Below are positions 1 to 9,245 of a stretch of 64,000 nt of DNA, one piece after another. Origin of the DNA: Cinclus cinclus (lineage: Eukaryota > Chordata > Aves > Passeriformes > Cinclidae). Numbering within the stretch: position 1 is the first letter of the stretch; every line of letters starts with the position of its first letter. Below the pieces are notes generated by a model. That model searched no databases. It had not been told where the DNA came from and saw only the letters and a list, made by a program, of their open reading frames with translations. The translations under genes were made by a program, and so were the position numbers. The stretch spans positions 124,001 through 188,000 of the forward strand of contig NW_026912178.1 of assembly GCF_963662255.1 (NCBI RefSeq), given 5' to 3'.

Positions 1-7
1 TGGGATG

Positions 8-227
8 CATTGTGACACCACAGGGGTTAAGAGAAGCAAGGAACCATTGTGACCCAATGCAGGCTAACAATCTAAGAATCCCTTTTGACACCAGGGGTTG
101 TAATAGGGCCAGGGATGAATTGTGAAAGCATGGAGCCCAAGAAAAACATGGAAACATTTTGACACCATAGAGGCCAAGACTCAAATGATTCATTGTGACA
201 CCAAGTGGCCTAAAAGGGCATGGGATG
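8..227 (+). repeat. A/B chimeric monomer
   Basis: The first complete monomer begins like type A (CTAAGAATCCCTTTTGACAC) and switches to type B within sub-repeat 3 (CCAGGGGTTGTAATAGGGCC). It continues as B (CATGGAGCCCAAGAAAAACA). The switch falls inside the shared GACACCAGGGG, as expected of unequal exchange or gene conversion between A and B neighbours. Confidence 0.8.
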
Positions 228-666
228 CATTGTGACACCACAGGGGTAAAGAGAAGCAAGGAACCATTGTGACCCAATTCAGGCTAACAATCTAAGAATC
301 CCTTTTGACACCAGGGGGCGCAAAAGGACCACGGATGAACTGTGACGGCATGGGGACCTATAGAAGCAAGGATCTATTATGACACCATGAAGGCCAAGAA
401 TCAAATGATTCATTGTGACATCAAGTGGCCTAAAAGGGCTTGGAATGCATTGTGACACCACAGAGGTTAAGAGAAGCCGGGTACCATTTTGACCCAATGC
501 AGGCTAACAATCTAATGATCCCCTGTGACACCAGGGGTTGTAATAGGGCCAGGGATGAATTGTGAAAGCATGGGGCACAATAAATCATGGAAATATTATG
601 ACACCATAGAGGCCAAGATTCAAATGATTCATTGTAACACCAAGTGGCCTAAAAGGGCATGGGATG

Positions 667-886
667 CATTGTGACACCACAGAGGTTAAGAGAAACAAGG
701 AACCATTGTGACCCAATGCAGGCTAACAATCTAACAATTCCTTTTGACACCAGGGGGCGCAAAAGGACCACGGATGAACTGTGACAGCATGGGGACCTAT
801 AGAAGCAAGGATTTATTATGACACCATGAAGGCCTAGAATCAAATGATTCATTGTGACATCAAGTGGCCTAAAAGGGCTTGGAATG
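667..886 (+). repeat. Monomer dissected into six 36-37 bp sub-repeats (type A example)
   Basis: This monomer splits into sub-repeats at 667-703, 704-739, 740-776, 777-813, 814-849 and 850-886, with lengths 37, 36, 37, 37, 36 and 37, summing to 220. Their openings are CATTGTGACACCA, CATTGTGACCCAA, CCTTTTGACACCA, AACTGTGACAGCA, TATTATGACACCA and CATTGTGACATCA. A G-rich stretch, often GGCC, and then an A-rich part follow. The shared opening at a regular interval shows that the 220-bp monomer arose as a hexamer of an older unit of about 37 bp, whose copies have since diverged into fixed positional identities. Confidence 0.9.
830..855. other. Conserved dyad AATGATTCATT in sub-repeats 5-6 (example)
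   Basis: GAATCAAATGATTC is a palindrome with 6-bp arms and a 2-bp centre, and the overlapping AATGATTCATT has 5-bp arms around one base. The right half is among the least variable parts of the monomer in every subfamily. B monomers have GACTCA in the left arm, which spoils the longer dyad but keeps AATGATTCATT. Rare exceptions are ATGATACATT (44,140), ATGCTTCATT (31,583 and 33,788) and ACGATTCATT (42,597). A protein-binding site or a small cruciform are possibilities. Confidence 0.5.
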
Positions 887-1106
887 CATTGTGACACCAC
901 AGAGGTAAAGAGAAGCAAGGAACCATTGTGACCCAATGCAGGCTAACAATCTAATGATCCATTGTGACACCAGGGGTTGTAATAGGGCCAGGGATGAATT
1001 GTGAAAGCATGGGGCCCAAGAAAAACATGGAAATATTATGATACCATAGAGGCCAAGACTCAAATGATTCATTGTAACACCAAGTGGCCTAAAAGGGCAT
1101 GGGATG
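887..1106 (+). repeat. Satellite subfamily B (reference copy, 220 bp)
   Basis: Type B is diagnosed by CTAATGATCCATTGTGACAC, then CAGGGGTTGTAATAGGGCCA, GTGAAAGCATGGGGCCCAAG, AAAAACATGGAAA, CATAGAGGCCAAGACTCAAA and CATTGTAACACCAAGTGG. It lacks both the CTCF-like and the TATA-like sequence in sub-repeat 3, and typical copies contain no CpG. It alternates with type A over long stretches. Confidence 0.93.
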
Positions 1107-1326
1107 CATTGTGACACCACAGAGGTTAAGAGAAGCAAGGAACCATTGTGACCCAATGCAGGCTAACAATCTAAGAATCCCTTTTGACACCAGGGGGCGC
1201 AAAAGGACCACGGATGAACTGTGACAGCATGGGGACCTATAGAAGCAAGGATCTATTATGACACCATGAAGGGCAAGAATCAAATGATTCATTGTGACAT
1301 CAAGTGGCCTAAAAGGGCTTGGAATG
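1107..1326 (+). repeat. Satellite subfamily A (reference copy, 220 bp)
   Basis: Type A is diagnosed by CTAAGAATCCCTTTTGACAC in sub-repeats 2-3, then CAGGGGGCGCAAAAGGACCA, GGGGACCTATAGAAGC and ACACCATGAAGG. The end is usually GGGCTTGGAATG. It carries the CTCF-like 13-mer at 1188-1200 and two CpGs (in GGCGC and CCACGG). Type A is the commonest partner of type B in 440-bp dimers and dominates 1-1.5 kb, 3.3-4.6 kb and 39-64 kb. Confidence 0.93.
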
Positions 1327-1545
1327 CATTGTGACACCACAGAGGTTAAGAGAAGCAGGGAACCATTGTGACCCAAGGCAGGCTAACAATCTAATGATCC
1401 ATTGTGACACCAGGGGTTGTAATAGGGCCAGGGATGAATTGTGAAAGCATGGGGCACAATAAATCATGGAAATATTATGACACCATAGAGGCCAAGACTC
1501 AAATGATTCATTGTAACACCAAGTGGCCTAAAAGGGCATGGGATG
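1327..1545 (+). repeat. Satellite subfamily B' (219 bp variant)
   Basis: This copy is B-like, but the fourth sub-repeat reads GGGGCACAATAAATCATGG instead of GGGGCCCAAGAAAAACATGG, one base shorter. B' recurs at fixed HOR positions, for example 3088-3306, 4407-4625 and around 59,240-59,300. It is therefore an inherited variant and not a sequencing slip. Confidence 0.9.
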
Positions 1546-1765
1546 CATTGTGACACCACAGAGGTTAAGAGAAGCAAGGCACCATTGTGACCCAATGCAG
1601 GCTAACAATCTAATGATCCCTTGTGACACCAGGGTTTGTAAAAGGCCCAGTGATGGAATGTTACAGCACGGGGACCAATAGAAGCAAGGATCTATTATGC
1701 CACCATGGAGGACAAGAATCAAATGATTCATTGTAACATGAAGTGGCCAAAAAGTGCATTGGATG
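1546..1765 (+). repeat. Satellite subfamily C0 (220 bp)
   Basis: C0 is diagnosed by CCAGGGTTTGTAAAAGGCCC, AGTGATGGAATGTTACAGCA, CGGGGACCAATAGAAGCAAG and TATTATGCCACCATGGAGG. Its sixth sub-repeat is unusual (GTAACATGAAGTGGCC, then AAAAAGTGCATTGG). It opens each 14-monomer HOR unit (1546, 4626, 7706) and also begins the bridge at 16,065. In the slot where C has TATAAAAAG, C0 has TTTGTAAAAGG. Confidence 0.9.
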
Positions 1766-1986
1766 CATTGTGACACCACAGGGGTTAAGAGAAGCAAGGA
1801 ACCATTGAGACCCAATGCAGGCTAACAATCTAATGACCCCTTGTGGCACCAGGGGGTATAAAAAGGGCCAGGGATGGATTGTTGTAGCACGGGGACCAAT
1901 AGAAGCAAGGATATATTATGCCACCATGGAGGCCAACCATCAAATGATTCATTGTGACATCAAGTGGCCTAAAAGGGCATGGGATG
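1766..1986 (+). repeat. Satellite subfamily C (221 bp, TATA-like)
   Basis: Type C is diagnosed by CTTGTGGCACCAGGGGGTAT, AAAAAGGGCCAGGGATGG, GTAGCACGGGGACCAATAG or TTACAGCACGGGGACC, and ATGCCACCATGGAGGCCAA. It is one base longer than type A because of an extra A in the run after TAT. Type C and close relatives make up most of 23.3-39.3 kb. Confidence 0.92.
1857..1865 (+). promoter_or_regulatory. TATA-box-like motif of type C monomers (reference site)
   Basis: TATAAAAAG follows five Gs in sub-repeat 3, at the place where A monomers carry GGCGCAAAAGG. The match to the TATA-box consensus is good. No initiator, downstream element or transcript evidence can be read here, so promoter activity is only a possibility. 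Confidence 0.35.
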
Positions 1987-2206
1987 CATTGTGACACCAC
2001 AGGGGTTAAGAGAAACAAGGCACTATTGTGACCCAATGCAGGCTAACAATCTAATGATCCCCTGTGGCACCAGGGGGTGTAAAAGGGCCAGGGATGAATT
2101 GTGAAAGCATGGGGCCCAATAAAGACATGGAAATATTATGACACCATAGAGGCCAAGAATCAAGTGATTCATTGTAACACCAAGTGGCCTAAAATGGCAT
2201 GGGATG
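1987..2206 (+). repeat. Satellite subfamily Bk (220 bp)
   Basis: This is a B relative with CCTGTGGCACCAGGGGGTGT, then AAAAGGGCCAGGG and GGGGCCCAATAAAGACATGG. It sits between C and D in each 14-mer HOR unit (1987 and 5067) and in the 16,506-16,725 bridge. Its first half resembles C and its second half resembles B, so it probably began as a C/B chimera. Confidence 0.8.
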
Positions 2207-2426
2207 CATTGTGACACCACTGAGGTTAAGAGAAGCAAGGAACCATTGTGACCCAAGGGAGGCTAACAATCTAATGATCCCTTGTGACACCCATGGGCCT
2301 AAGAGGGCCAGGGATGAATTGTGAAAGAATGGGGCCCAATTATAACCTGGTACAATTATGCCACCATGGAGGCCAAGACTCAAATGATTCATTGTAACAC
2401 CAAGTGGCCTAAAAGGGCTTGGAATG
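2207..2426 (+). repeat. Satellite subfamily D (220 bp)
   Basis: Type D is diagnosed by TGACACCCATGGGCCTAAGA (or ACCAATGGGCC in the 25-36 kb copies) and by GGGGCCCAATTAAAACCTGG or a one-base variant of it, then TACAATTATGCCACC. The sub-repeat 3 slot has neither GGGGGCGC nor TATAAA. D is nearly always followed by E, so D-E behaves as an inherited dimer. Confidence 0.9.
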
Positions 2427-2647
2427 CATTGTGACACCACAGAGGTTAAGAGAAGCAAGGAACCATTGTGACCCAATGAAGGTTAACAACCTAATGATCC
2501 CTTGTGGCACCAGGGGGTATAAAAATGGCCAGGGATGGATTGTGACTGCATGGGGCCCAATAGAAACAAGGAACCATTATGACACCATAGAGGCCAAGAA
2601 TCAAATGATTCATTGTGACATCAAGTGGCCTAAAAGGGCATGGGATG
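2427..2647 (+). repeat. Satellite subfamily E (221 bp, TATA-like)
   Basis: Type E is diagnosed by CAATGAAGGTTAACAACCTA, CCAGGGGGTATAAAAATGGC, GTGACTGCATGGGGCCCAAT and GAAACAAGGAACCATTATG. In the 25-36 kb territory the diagnostic second sub-repeat becomes TATGTTCACAATC. It shares the TATA-like slot with type C, but with an E-specific fourth sub-repeat. Confidence 0.9.
2518..2526 (+). promoter_or_regulatory. TATA-box-like motif of type E monomers (reference site)
   Basis: TATAAAAAT follows CCAGGGGG in the E monomer. It is the E counterpart of the C motif and recurs wherever E recurs (5598, 9337, 17,037 and others). Confidence 0.33.
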
Positions 2648-3087
2648 CATTGTGACACCACAGAGGTTAAGAGAAGCAAGGAACCATTGTAACCCAAGGG
2701 AGGCTAAAAATGTAATGATCCATTGTGACACCAGGGGTTGTAATAGGGACAGGGATGAATTGTGACAGCATGGGGCCCAATAGAAGCAAAGATCTATTAG
2801 GCCACCATGGAGGCCAAGAATCAAATGATTCATTGTGACATCAAGTGGCCTAAAAGGGCATGGGATGCATTGTGACACCACAGAGGTTAAGAGAAGCAAG
2901 GAACCATTGTGACCCAAGGGAGGCTAACAATCTAATGATCCCTTGTGACACCAGGGGTTGTAATAGGGCCAGGGATGAATTGTGACAGCATGGGGCCCAA
3001 TAGAAACAAGGAGTGATTATGACACCATGGAGGCCAAGAATCAAATGATTCATTGTGACATCAAGTGGCCTAAAAGGGCTTGGAATG
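2648..3087 (+). repeat. Satellite subfamilies F1 and F2 (two 220-bp monomers)
   Basis: F1 (2648-2867) has GGCTAAAAATGTAATGATCC, TAATAGGGACAGGGATG and GAAGCAAAGATCTATTAGGC. F2 (2868-3087) has TAATAGGGCCAGGG and AGAAACAAGGAGTGATTATG. They occur in tandem after E in each copy (2648, around 5,728 and around 9,467). In the second long block they are fused into one chimeric monomer around 17,167-17,386. Confidence 0.88.
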
Positions 3088-4625
3088 CATTGTGACACCA
3101 CAGAGGTTAAGAGAGGCAGGGAACCATTGTGACCCAATGGAGGCTAACAATCTAATGATCCATTGTGAAACCAGGGGTTGTAATAGGACCAGGGATGAAT
3201 TGTGAAAGCATGGGGCACAATAAATCATGGAAATATTATGACACCATAGAGGCCAAGACTCAAATGATTCATTGTAACACCAAGTGGCCTAAAAGGGCAT
3301 GGGATGCATTGTGACACCACAGAGGTTAAGAGAAGCAAGGAACCATTGTGACCCAATGCAGGCTAACAATCTAAGAATCCCTTTTGACACCAGGGGGCGC
3401 AAAAGGACCACGGATGAACTGTGACAGCATGGGGACCTATAGAAGGAAGGATCTATTATGACACCATGAAGGCCAAGAATCAAATGATTCATTGTGACAT
3501 CAAGTGGCCTAAAAGGGCTTGGAATGCATTGTGACACCACAGAGGTTAAGAGAAGCAAGGAACCATTGTGAACCAAGGGAGGCTAACAATCTAATGATCC
3601 ATTGTGACACCAGGGGTTGTAATAGGGCCAGTGATGAATTGTGAAAGCATGGGGCCCAAGAAAAACATGGAAACATTATGACACCATAGAGGCCAAGAGT
3701 CAAATGATTCATTGTAACACCAAGTGGCCTAAAAGGGCATGGGATGCATTGTGACACCACAGGGGTAAAGAGAATCAAGGAACCATTGTGACCCAATGCA
3801 GGCTAACAATCTAAGAATCCCTTTTGACACCAGGGGGCGCAAAAGGACCACGGATGAACTGTGAAGGCATGGGGACCTATAGAAGCAAGGATCTATTATG
3901 ACACCATGAAGGCCAAGAATCAAATGATTCATTGTGACATCAAGTGGCCTAAAAGGGCTTGGAATGCATTGTGACACCACAGAGGTTAAGAGAAGCAAGG
4001 AACCATTGTGACCCAAGGGAGGCTAACAATCTAATGATCCATTGTGACACCAGGGGTTGTAATAGGGCCAGGGATGAATTGTGAAAGCATGGAGCCCAAG
4101 AAAAACATGGAAACATTTTGACACCATAGAGGCCAAGACTCAAATGATTCATTGTGACACCAAGTGGCCTAAAAGGGCATGGGATGCATTGTGACACCAC
4201 AGGGGTAAAGAGAAGCAAGGAACCATTGTGACCCAATTCAGGCTAACAATCTAAGAATCCCTTTTGACACCAGGGGGCGCAAAAGGACCACGGATGAACT
4301 GTGACGGCATGGGGACCTATAGAAGCAAGGATCTATTATGACACCATGAAGGGCAAGAATCAAATGATTCATTGTGACATCAAGTGGCCTAAAAGGGCTT
4401 GGAATGCATTGTGACACCACAGAGGTTAAGAGAAGCAGGGAACCATTGTGACCCAAGGGAGGCTAACAATCTAATGATCCATTGTGACACCAGGGGTTGT
4501 AATAGGGCCAGGGATGAATTGTGAAAGCATGGGGCACAATAAATCATGGAAATATTATGACACCATAGAGTCCAAGACTCAAATGATTCATTGTAACACC
4601 AAGTGGCCTAAAAGGGCATGGGATG

Positions 4626-7600
4626 CATTGTGACACCACAGAGGTTAAGAGAAGCAAGGCACCATTGAGACCCAATGCAGGCTAACAATATAATGATCCC
4701 TTGTGCCACCAGGGTTTGTAAAAGGCCCAGTGATGGAATGTTACAGCACGGGGACCAATAGAAGCAAGGATCTATTATGCCACCATGGAGGCCAAGAATC
4801 AAATGATTCATTGTAACATGAAGTGGCCAAAAAGTGCATTGGATGCATTGTGACACCACAGGGGTTAAGAGAAGCAAGGAACCATTGAGACCCAATGCAG
4901 GCTAACAATCTAATGACCCCTTGTGGCACCAGGGGGTATAAAAAGGGCCAGGGATGGATTGTTGTAGCACGGGGACCAATAGAAGCAAGGATATATTATG
5001 CCACCATGGAGGCCAACCATCAAATGATTCATTGTGACATCAAGTGGCCTAAAAGGGCATGGGATGCATTGTGACACCACAGGGGTTAAGAGAAACAAGG
5101 CACTATTGTGACCCAATGCAGGCTAACAATCTAATGATCCCCTGTGGCACCAGGGGTTGTAAAAGGGCCAGGGATGAATTGTGAAAGCATGGGGCCCAAT
5201 AAAGACATGGAAATATTATGACACCATAGAGGCCAAGAATCAAGTGATTCATTGTAACACCAAGTGGCCTAAAATGGCATGGGATGCATTGTGACACCAC
5301 TGAGGTTAAGAGAAGCAAGGAACCATTGTGACCCAAGGGAGGCTAACAATCTAATGATCCCTTGTGACACCCATGGGCCTAAGAGGGCCAGGGATGAATT
5401 GTGAAAGAATGGGGCCCAATTAAAACCTGGTACAATTATGCCACCATGGAGGCCAAGACTCAAATGATTCATTGTAACACCAAGTGGCCTAAAAGGGCTT
5501 GGAATGCATTGTGACACCACAGAGGTTAAGAGAAGCAAGGAACCATTGTGACCCAATGAAGGTTAACAACCTAATGATCCCTTGTGGCACCAGGGGGTAT
5601 AAAAATGGCCAGGGATGGATTGTGACTGCATGGGGCCCAATAGAAACAAGGAACCATTATGACACCATAGAGGCCAAGAATCAAATGATTCATTGTGACA
5701 TCAAGTGGCCTAAAAGGGCATGGGATGCATTGTGACACCACAGAGGTTAAGAGAAGCAAGGAACCATTGTAACCCAAGGGAGGCTAAAAATGTAATGATC
5801 CATTGTGACACCAGGGGTTGTAATAGGGACAGGGATGAATTGTGACAGCATGGGGCCCAATAGAAGCAAAGATCTATTAGGCCACCATGGAGGCCAAGAA
5901 TCAAATGATTCATTGTGACATCAAGTGGCCTGAAAGGGCATGGGATGCATTGTGACACCACAGAGGTTAAGAGAAGCAAGGAACCATTGTGACCCAAGGG
6001 AGGCTAACAATCTAATGATCCCTTGTGACACCAGGGGTTGTAATAGGGCCAGGGATGAATTGTGACAGCATGGGGCCCAATAGAAACAAGGAGTGATTAT
6101 GACACCATGGAGGCCAAGAATCAAATGATTCATTGTGACATCAAGTGGCCTAAAAGGGCTTGGAATGCATTGTGACACCACAGAGGTTAAGAGAGGCAGG
6201 GAACCATTGTGACCCAAGGGAGGCTAACAATCTAATGATCCATTGTGAAACCAGGGGTTGTAATAGGACCAGGGATGAATTGTGAAAGCATGGGGCACAA
6301 TAAATCATGGAAATATTATGACACCATAGAGGCCAAGACTCAAATGATTCATTGTAACACCAAGTGGCCTAAAAGGGCATGGGATGCATTGTGACACCAC
6401 AGAGGTTAAGAGAAGCAAGGAACCATTGTGACCCAATGCAGGCTAACAATCTAAGAATCCCTTTTGACACCAGGGGGCGCAAAAGGACCACGGATGAACT
6501 GTGACAGCATGGGGACCTATAGAACCAAGGATCTATTATGACACCATGAAGGCCAAGAATCAAATGATTCATTGTGACATCAAGTGGCCTAAAAGGGCTT
6601 GGAATGCATTGTGACACCACAGAGGTTAAGAGAAGCAAGGAACCATTGTGAACCAAGGGAGGCTAACAATCTAATGATCCATTGTGACACCAGGGGTTGT
6701 AATAGGGCCAGTGATGAATTGTGAAAGCATGGGGCCCAAGAAAAAATGGAAACATTATGACACCATAGAGGCCAAGAGTCAAATGATTCATTGTGACACC
6801 AAGTGGCCTAAAAGGGCATGGGATGCATTGTGACACCACAGGGGTAAAGAGAAGCAAGGAACCATTGTGACCCAATTCATGCTAACAATCTAAGAATCCC
6901 TTTTGACACCAGGGGGCGCAAAAGGACCACGGATGAACTGTGACAGCATGGGGACCTATAGAAGGAAGGATCTATTATGACACCATGAAGGCCAAGAATC
7001 AAATGATTCATTGTGACATCAAGTGGCCTAAAAGGGCTTGGAATGCATAGTGACACCACAGAGATTAAGAGAAGCAAGGAACCATTGTGACCCAAGGGAG
7101 GCTAACAGTCTAATTATCCATTGTGACACCAGGGGTTGTAATAGGGCCAGGGATGAATTGTGAAAGCATGGGGCCCAAGAAAAACAGGGAAACATTATGA
7201 CACCATAGAGGCCAAGACTCAAATGATTCATTGTAACACCAAGTGGCCTAAAAGGGCATGAGATGCATTGTGACACCACAGAGGTTAAGAGAAGCAAGGA
7301 ACCATTGTGACCCAATGCAGGCTAACTATCTAAGATTCCCTTTTGACACCAGGGGGCGCAAAAGGACCACGGATGAACTGTGACAGCATGGGGACCTATA
7401 GAAGCAAGGATCTATTATGACACCATGAAGGCCAAGAATCAAATGATTCATTGTGACATCAAGAGGCCTAAAAGGGCTTGGAATGCATTGTGACACCACA
7501 GAGGTTAAGAGAAGCAAGGAACCATTGTGACCCAAGGGAGGCTAACAATCTAATGATCCATTGTGTCACCAGGGGTTGTAATAGGGCCAGGTATGAATTG

Positions 7601-7705
7601 TGAAAGCATGGAGCCCAAGAAAAACATGGAAACATTTTGACACCATAGAGGCCAAGAATCAAATGATTCATTGTAACACCAAGTGGCCTAAAAGGTCATG
7701 GGATG
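4626..7705 (+). repeat. 14-monomer higher-order repeat, unit 2 (3,080 bp)
   Basis: The order matches unit 1 except that the last B' is a full-length B. Visible differences from unit 1 include ACCATTGAGACCC near 4,665 versus ACCATTGTGACCC near 1,585, and a one-base-short A-run in the B monomer near 6,740. CTCF-like sites lie at 6468, 6907 and 7347. The next C0 starts at 7706. Confidence 0.88.
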
Positions 7706-9245
7706 CATTGTGACACCACAGAGGTTAAGAGAAGCAAGGCACCATTGTGACCCAATGCCGGCTAACAATCTAATGATCCCTTGTGACACCAGGGTTTGTA
7801 AAAGGCCCAGTGATGGAATGTTACAGCACGGGGACCAATAGAAGCAAGGATCTATTATGCCACCATGGAGGCCAAGAATCAAATGATTCATTGTAACATG
7901 AAGTGGCCAAAAAGTGCATTGGATGCATTGTGACACCACAGGGGTTAAGAGAAGCAAGGAACCATTGTGACCCAATGGAGGCTATCAATCTAATGACCCC
8001 TTGTGGCACCAGGGGGTATAAAAAGGGCCAGGGATGGATTGTTGTAGCACGGGGACCAATAGAAGCAAGGATATATTATGCCACCATGGAGGCCAACCAT
8101 CAAATGATTCATTGTGACATCAAGTGGCCTAAAAGGGCATGGGATGCATTGTGACACCACAGGGGTTAAGAGAAGCAAGGAACCATTGTGACCCAATGCA
8201 GGCTAACAATCTAATGATACCTTGTGACACCAGGGGTTGTAATAGGGCCAGGGATGAATTGTGACAGCATGGGGCCCAATAGAAACAAGGATCTATTATG
8301 ACACCATGGAGGCCAAGAATCAAATGATTCATTGTGACATCAAGTGGCCTAAAAGGGCTTGGAATGCATTGTGACACCACAGAGGTTAAGAGAAGCTGGG
8401 AACCATTGTGACCCAATGGAGGCTAACAATCTAATGATCCATTGTGAAACCAGGGGTTGTAATAGGGCCAGGGATGAATTGTGAAAGCATGGAGCCCAAG
8501 AAAAACATGGAAACATATTGACACCATAGAGGCCAAGAATCAAATGATTCATTGTAACACCAAGTGGCCTAAAAGTTCATGGGATGCATTGTGACACCAC
8601 AGAGGTTAAGAGAATCAAGGAACCATTGTGACCCAATGCAGTCTAACAATCTAAGAATCCCTTTTGACACCAGGGGGCGCAAAAGGACCACCGATGAACT
8701 GTGACAGCATGGGGACCTATAGAAGCAAGGATCTATTATGACACCATGAAGGCCAATAATCAAATGATTCATTGTGACATCAAGTGGCCTAAAAGGGCTT
8801 GGAATGCATTGTGACACCACAGAGGTTAAGAGAAGCAGGGAACCATTGTGACCCAATGGAGGCTAACAATCTAATGATCCATTCTGAAACCAGGGGTTGT
8901 AATAGGACCAGGGATGAATTGTGAAAGCATGGGGCACAATAAATCATGGAAATATTATGACACCATAGAGGCCAAGACTCAAATGATTCATTGTAACACC
9001 AAGTGGCCTAAAAGGGCATGGGATGCATTGTGACACCACAGGGGTAAAGAGAAGCAAGGAACCATTGTGACCCAATTCAGGCTAACAATCTAAGAATCCC
9101 TTTTGACACCAGGGGGCGCAAAAGGACCACGGATGAACTGTGACGGCATGGGGACCTATAGAAGCAAGGATCTATTATGACACCATGAAGGGCAAGAATC
9201 AAATGATTCATTGTGACATCAAGTGGCCTAAAAGGGCTTGGAATG
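7706..9245 (+). repeat. Rearranged partial HOR unit (7 monomers)
   Basis: The order is C0, C, an F-like monomer (8147-8366), B, A, B', A. The D-E-F1-F2 segment expected after C is missing here and reappears only from E at 9246. The same C0-C-F-like-B-A order recurs at about 11,884-13,000 and 19,144-20,245, so this arrangement was itself amplified. CTCF-like sites are at 8668 and 9107. Confidence 0.8.

Larger units (their letters stand above)
228..1545 (+). repeat. A/B dimer region, six monomers
   Basis: Types alternate A, B', A, B, A, B', giving a dimer period of 439-440 bp. CTCF-like 13-mers occur only in the A members, at 309-321, 748-760 and 1188-1200. Sequence similarity with the region 3,080 bp to the right continues here, so this may be the tail of another HOR unit beginning before the window. 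Confidence 0.85.
1546..4625 (+). repeat. 14-monomer higher-order repeat, unit 1 (3,080 bp)
   Basis: The monomer order is C0, C, Bk, D, E, F1, F2, B', A, B, A, B, A, B'. The next unit starts exactly 3,080 bp downstream with the same order and nearly the same sequence. The unit joins a seven-monomer set of diverse types to a run of A/B dimers, so CTCF-like sites lie only in its second half (3388, 3828 and 4268). Confidence 0.9.

Noticed and set aside
311..345. G-quadruplex potential in CCAGGGGGCGC
   Set aside because: There is only one G-run of this length locally; four closely spaced runs of three or more Gs are not present in the strict pattern.
820..860. RNA polymerase III internal promoter (A and B boxes) or tRNA-derived SINE origin
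   Set aside because: I find no GGTTCGANNCC-like B box; GACTCAAATGATTC is not a convincing match, and there is no poly-A or target-site duplication.
2419..2655. Plus-strand open frames of about 78-83 codons starting at ATG before ATTGTGACACC
   Set aside because: They are present only in C/E-type monomers by chance absence of stops, with no independent support, and are repeated with the monomer.
6740..6750. Single-base indels such as the shorter A-run near 6,740 and the lost G near 46,685
   Set aside because: The A-run variant recurs at 10,480 and 17,960 in HOR counterparts, so it is inherited. The 46,685 case is single and lies in a G-run, so a sequencing error is equally likely; it is not treated as biology.
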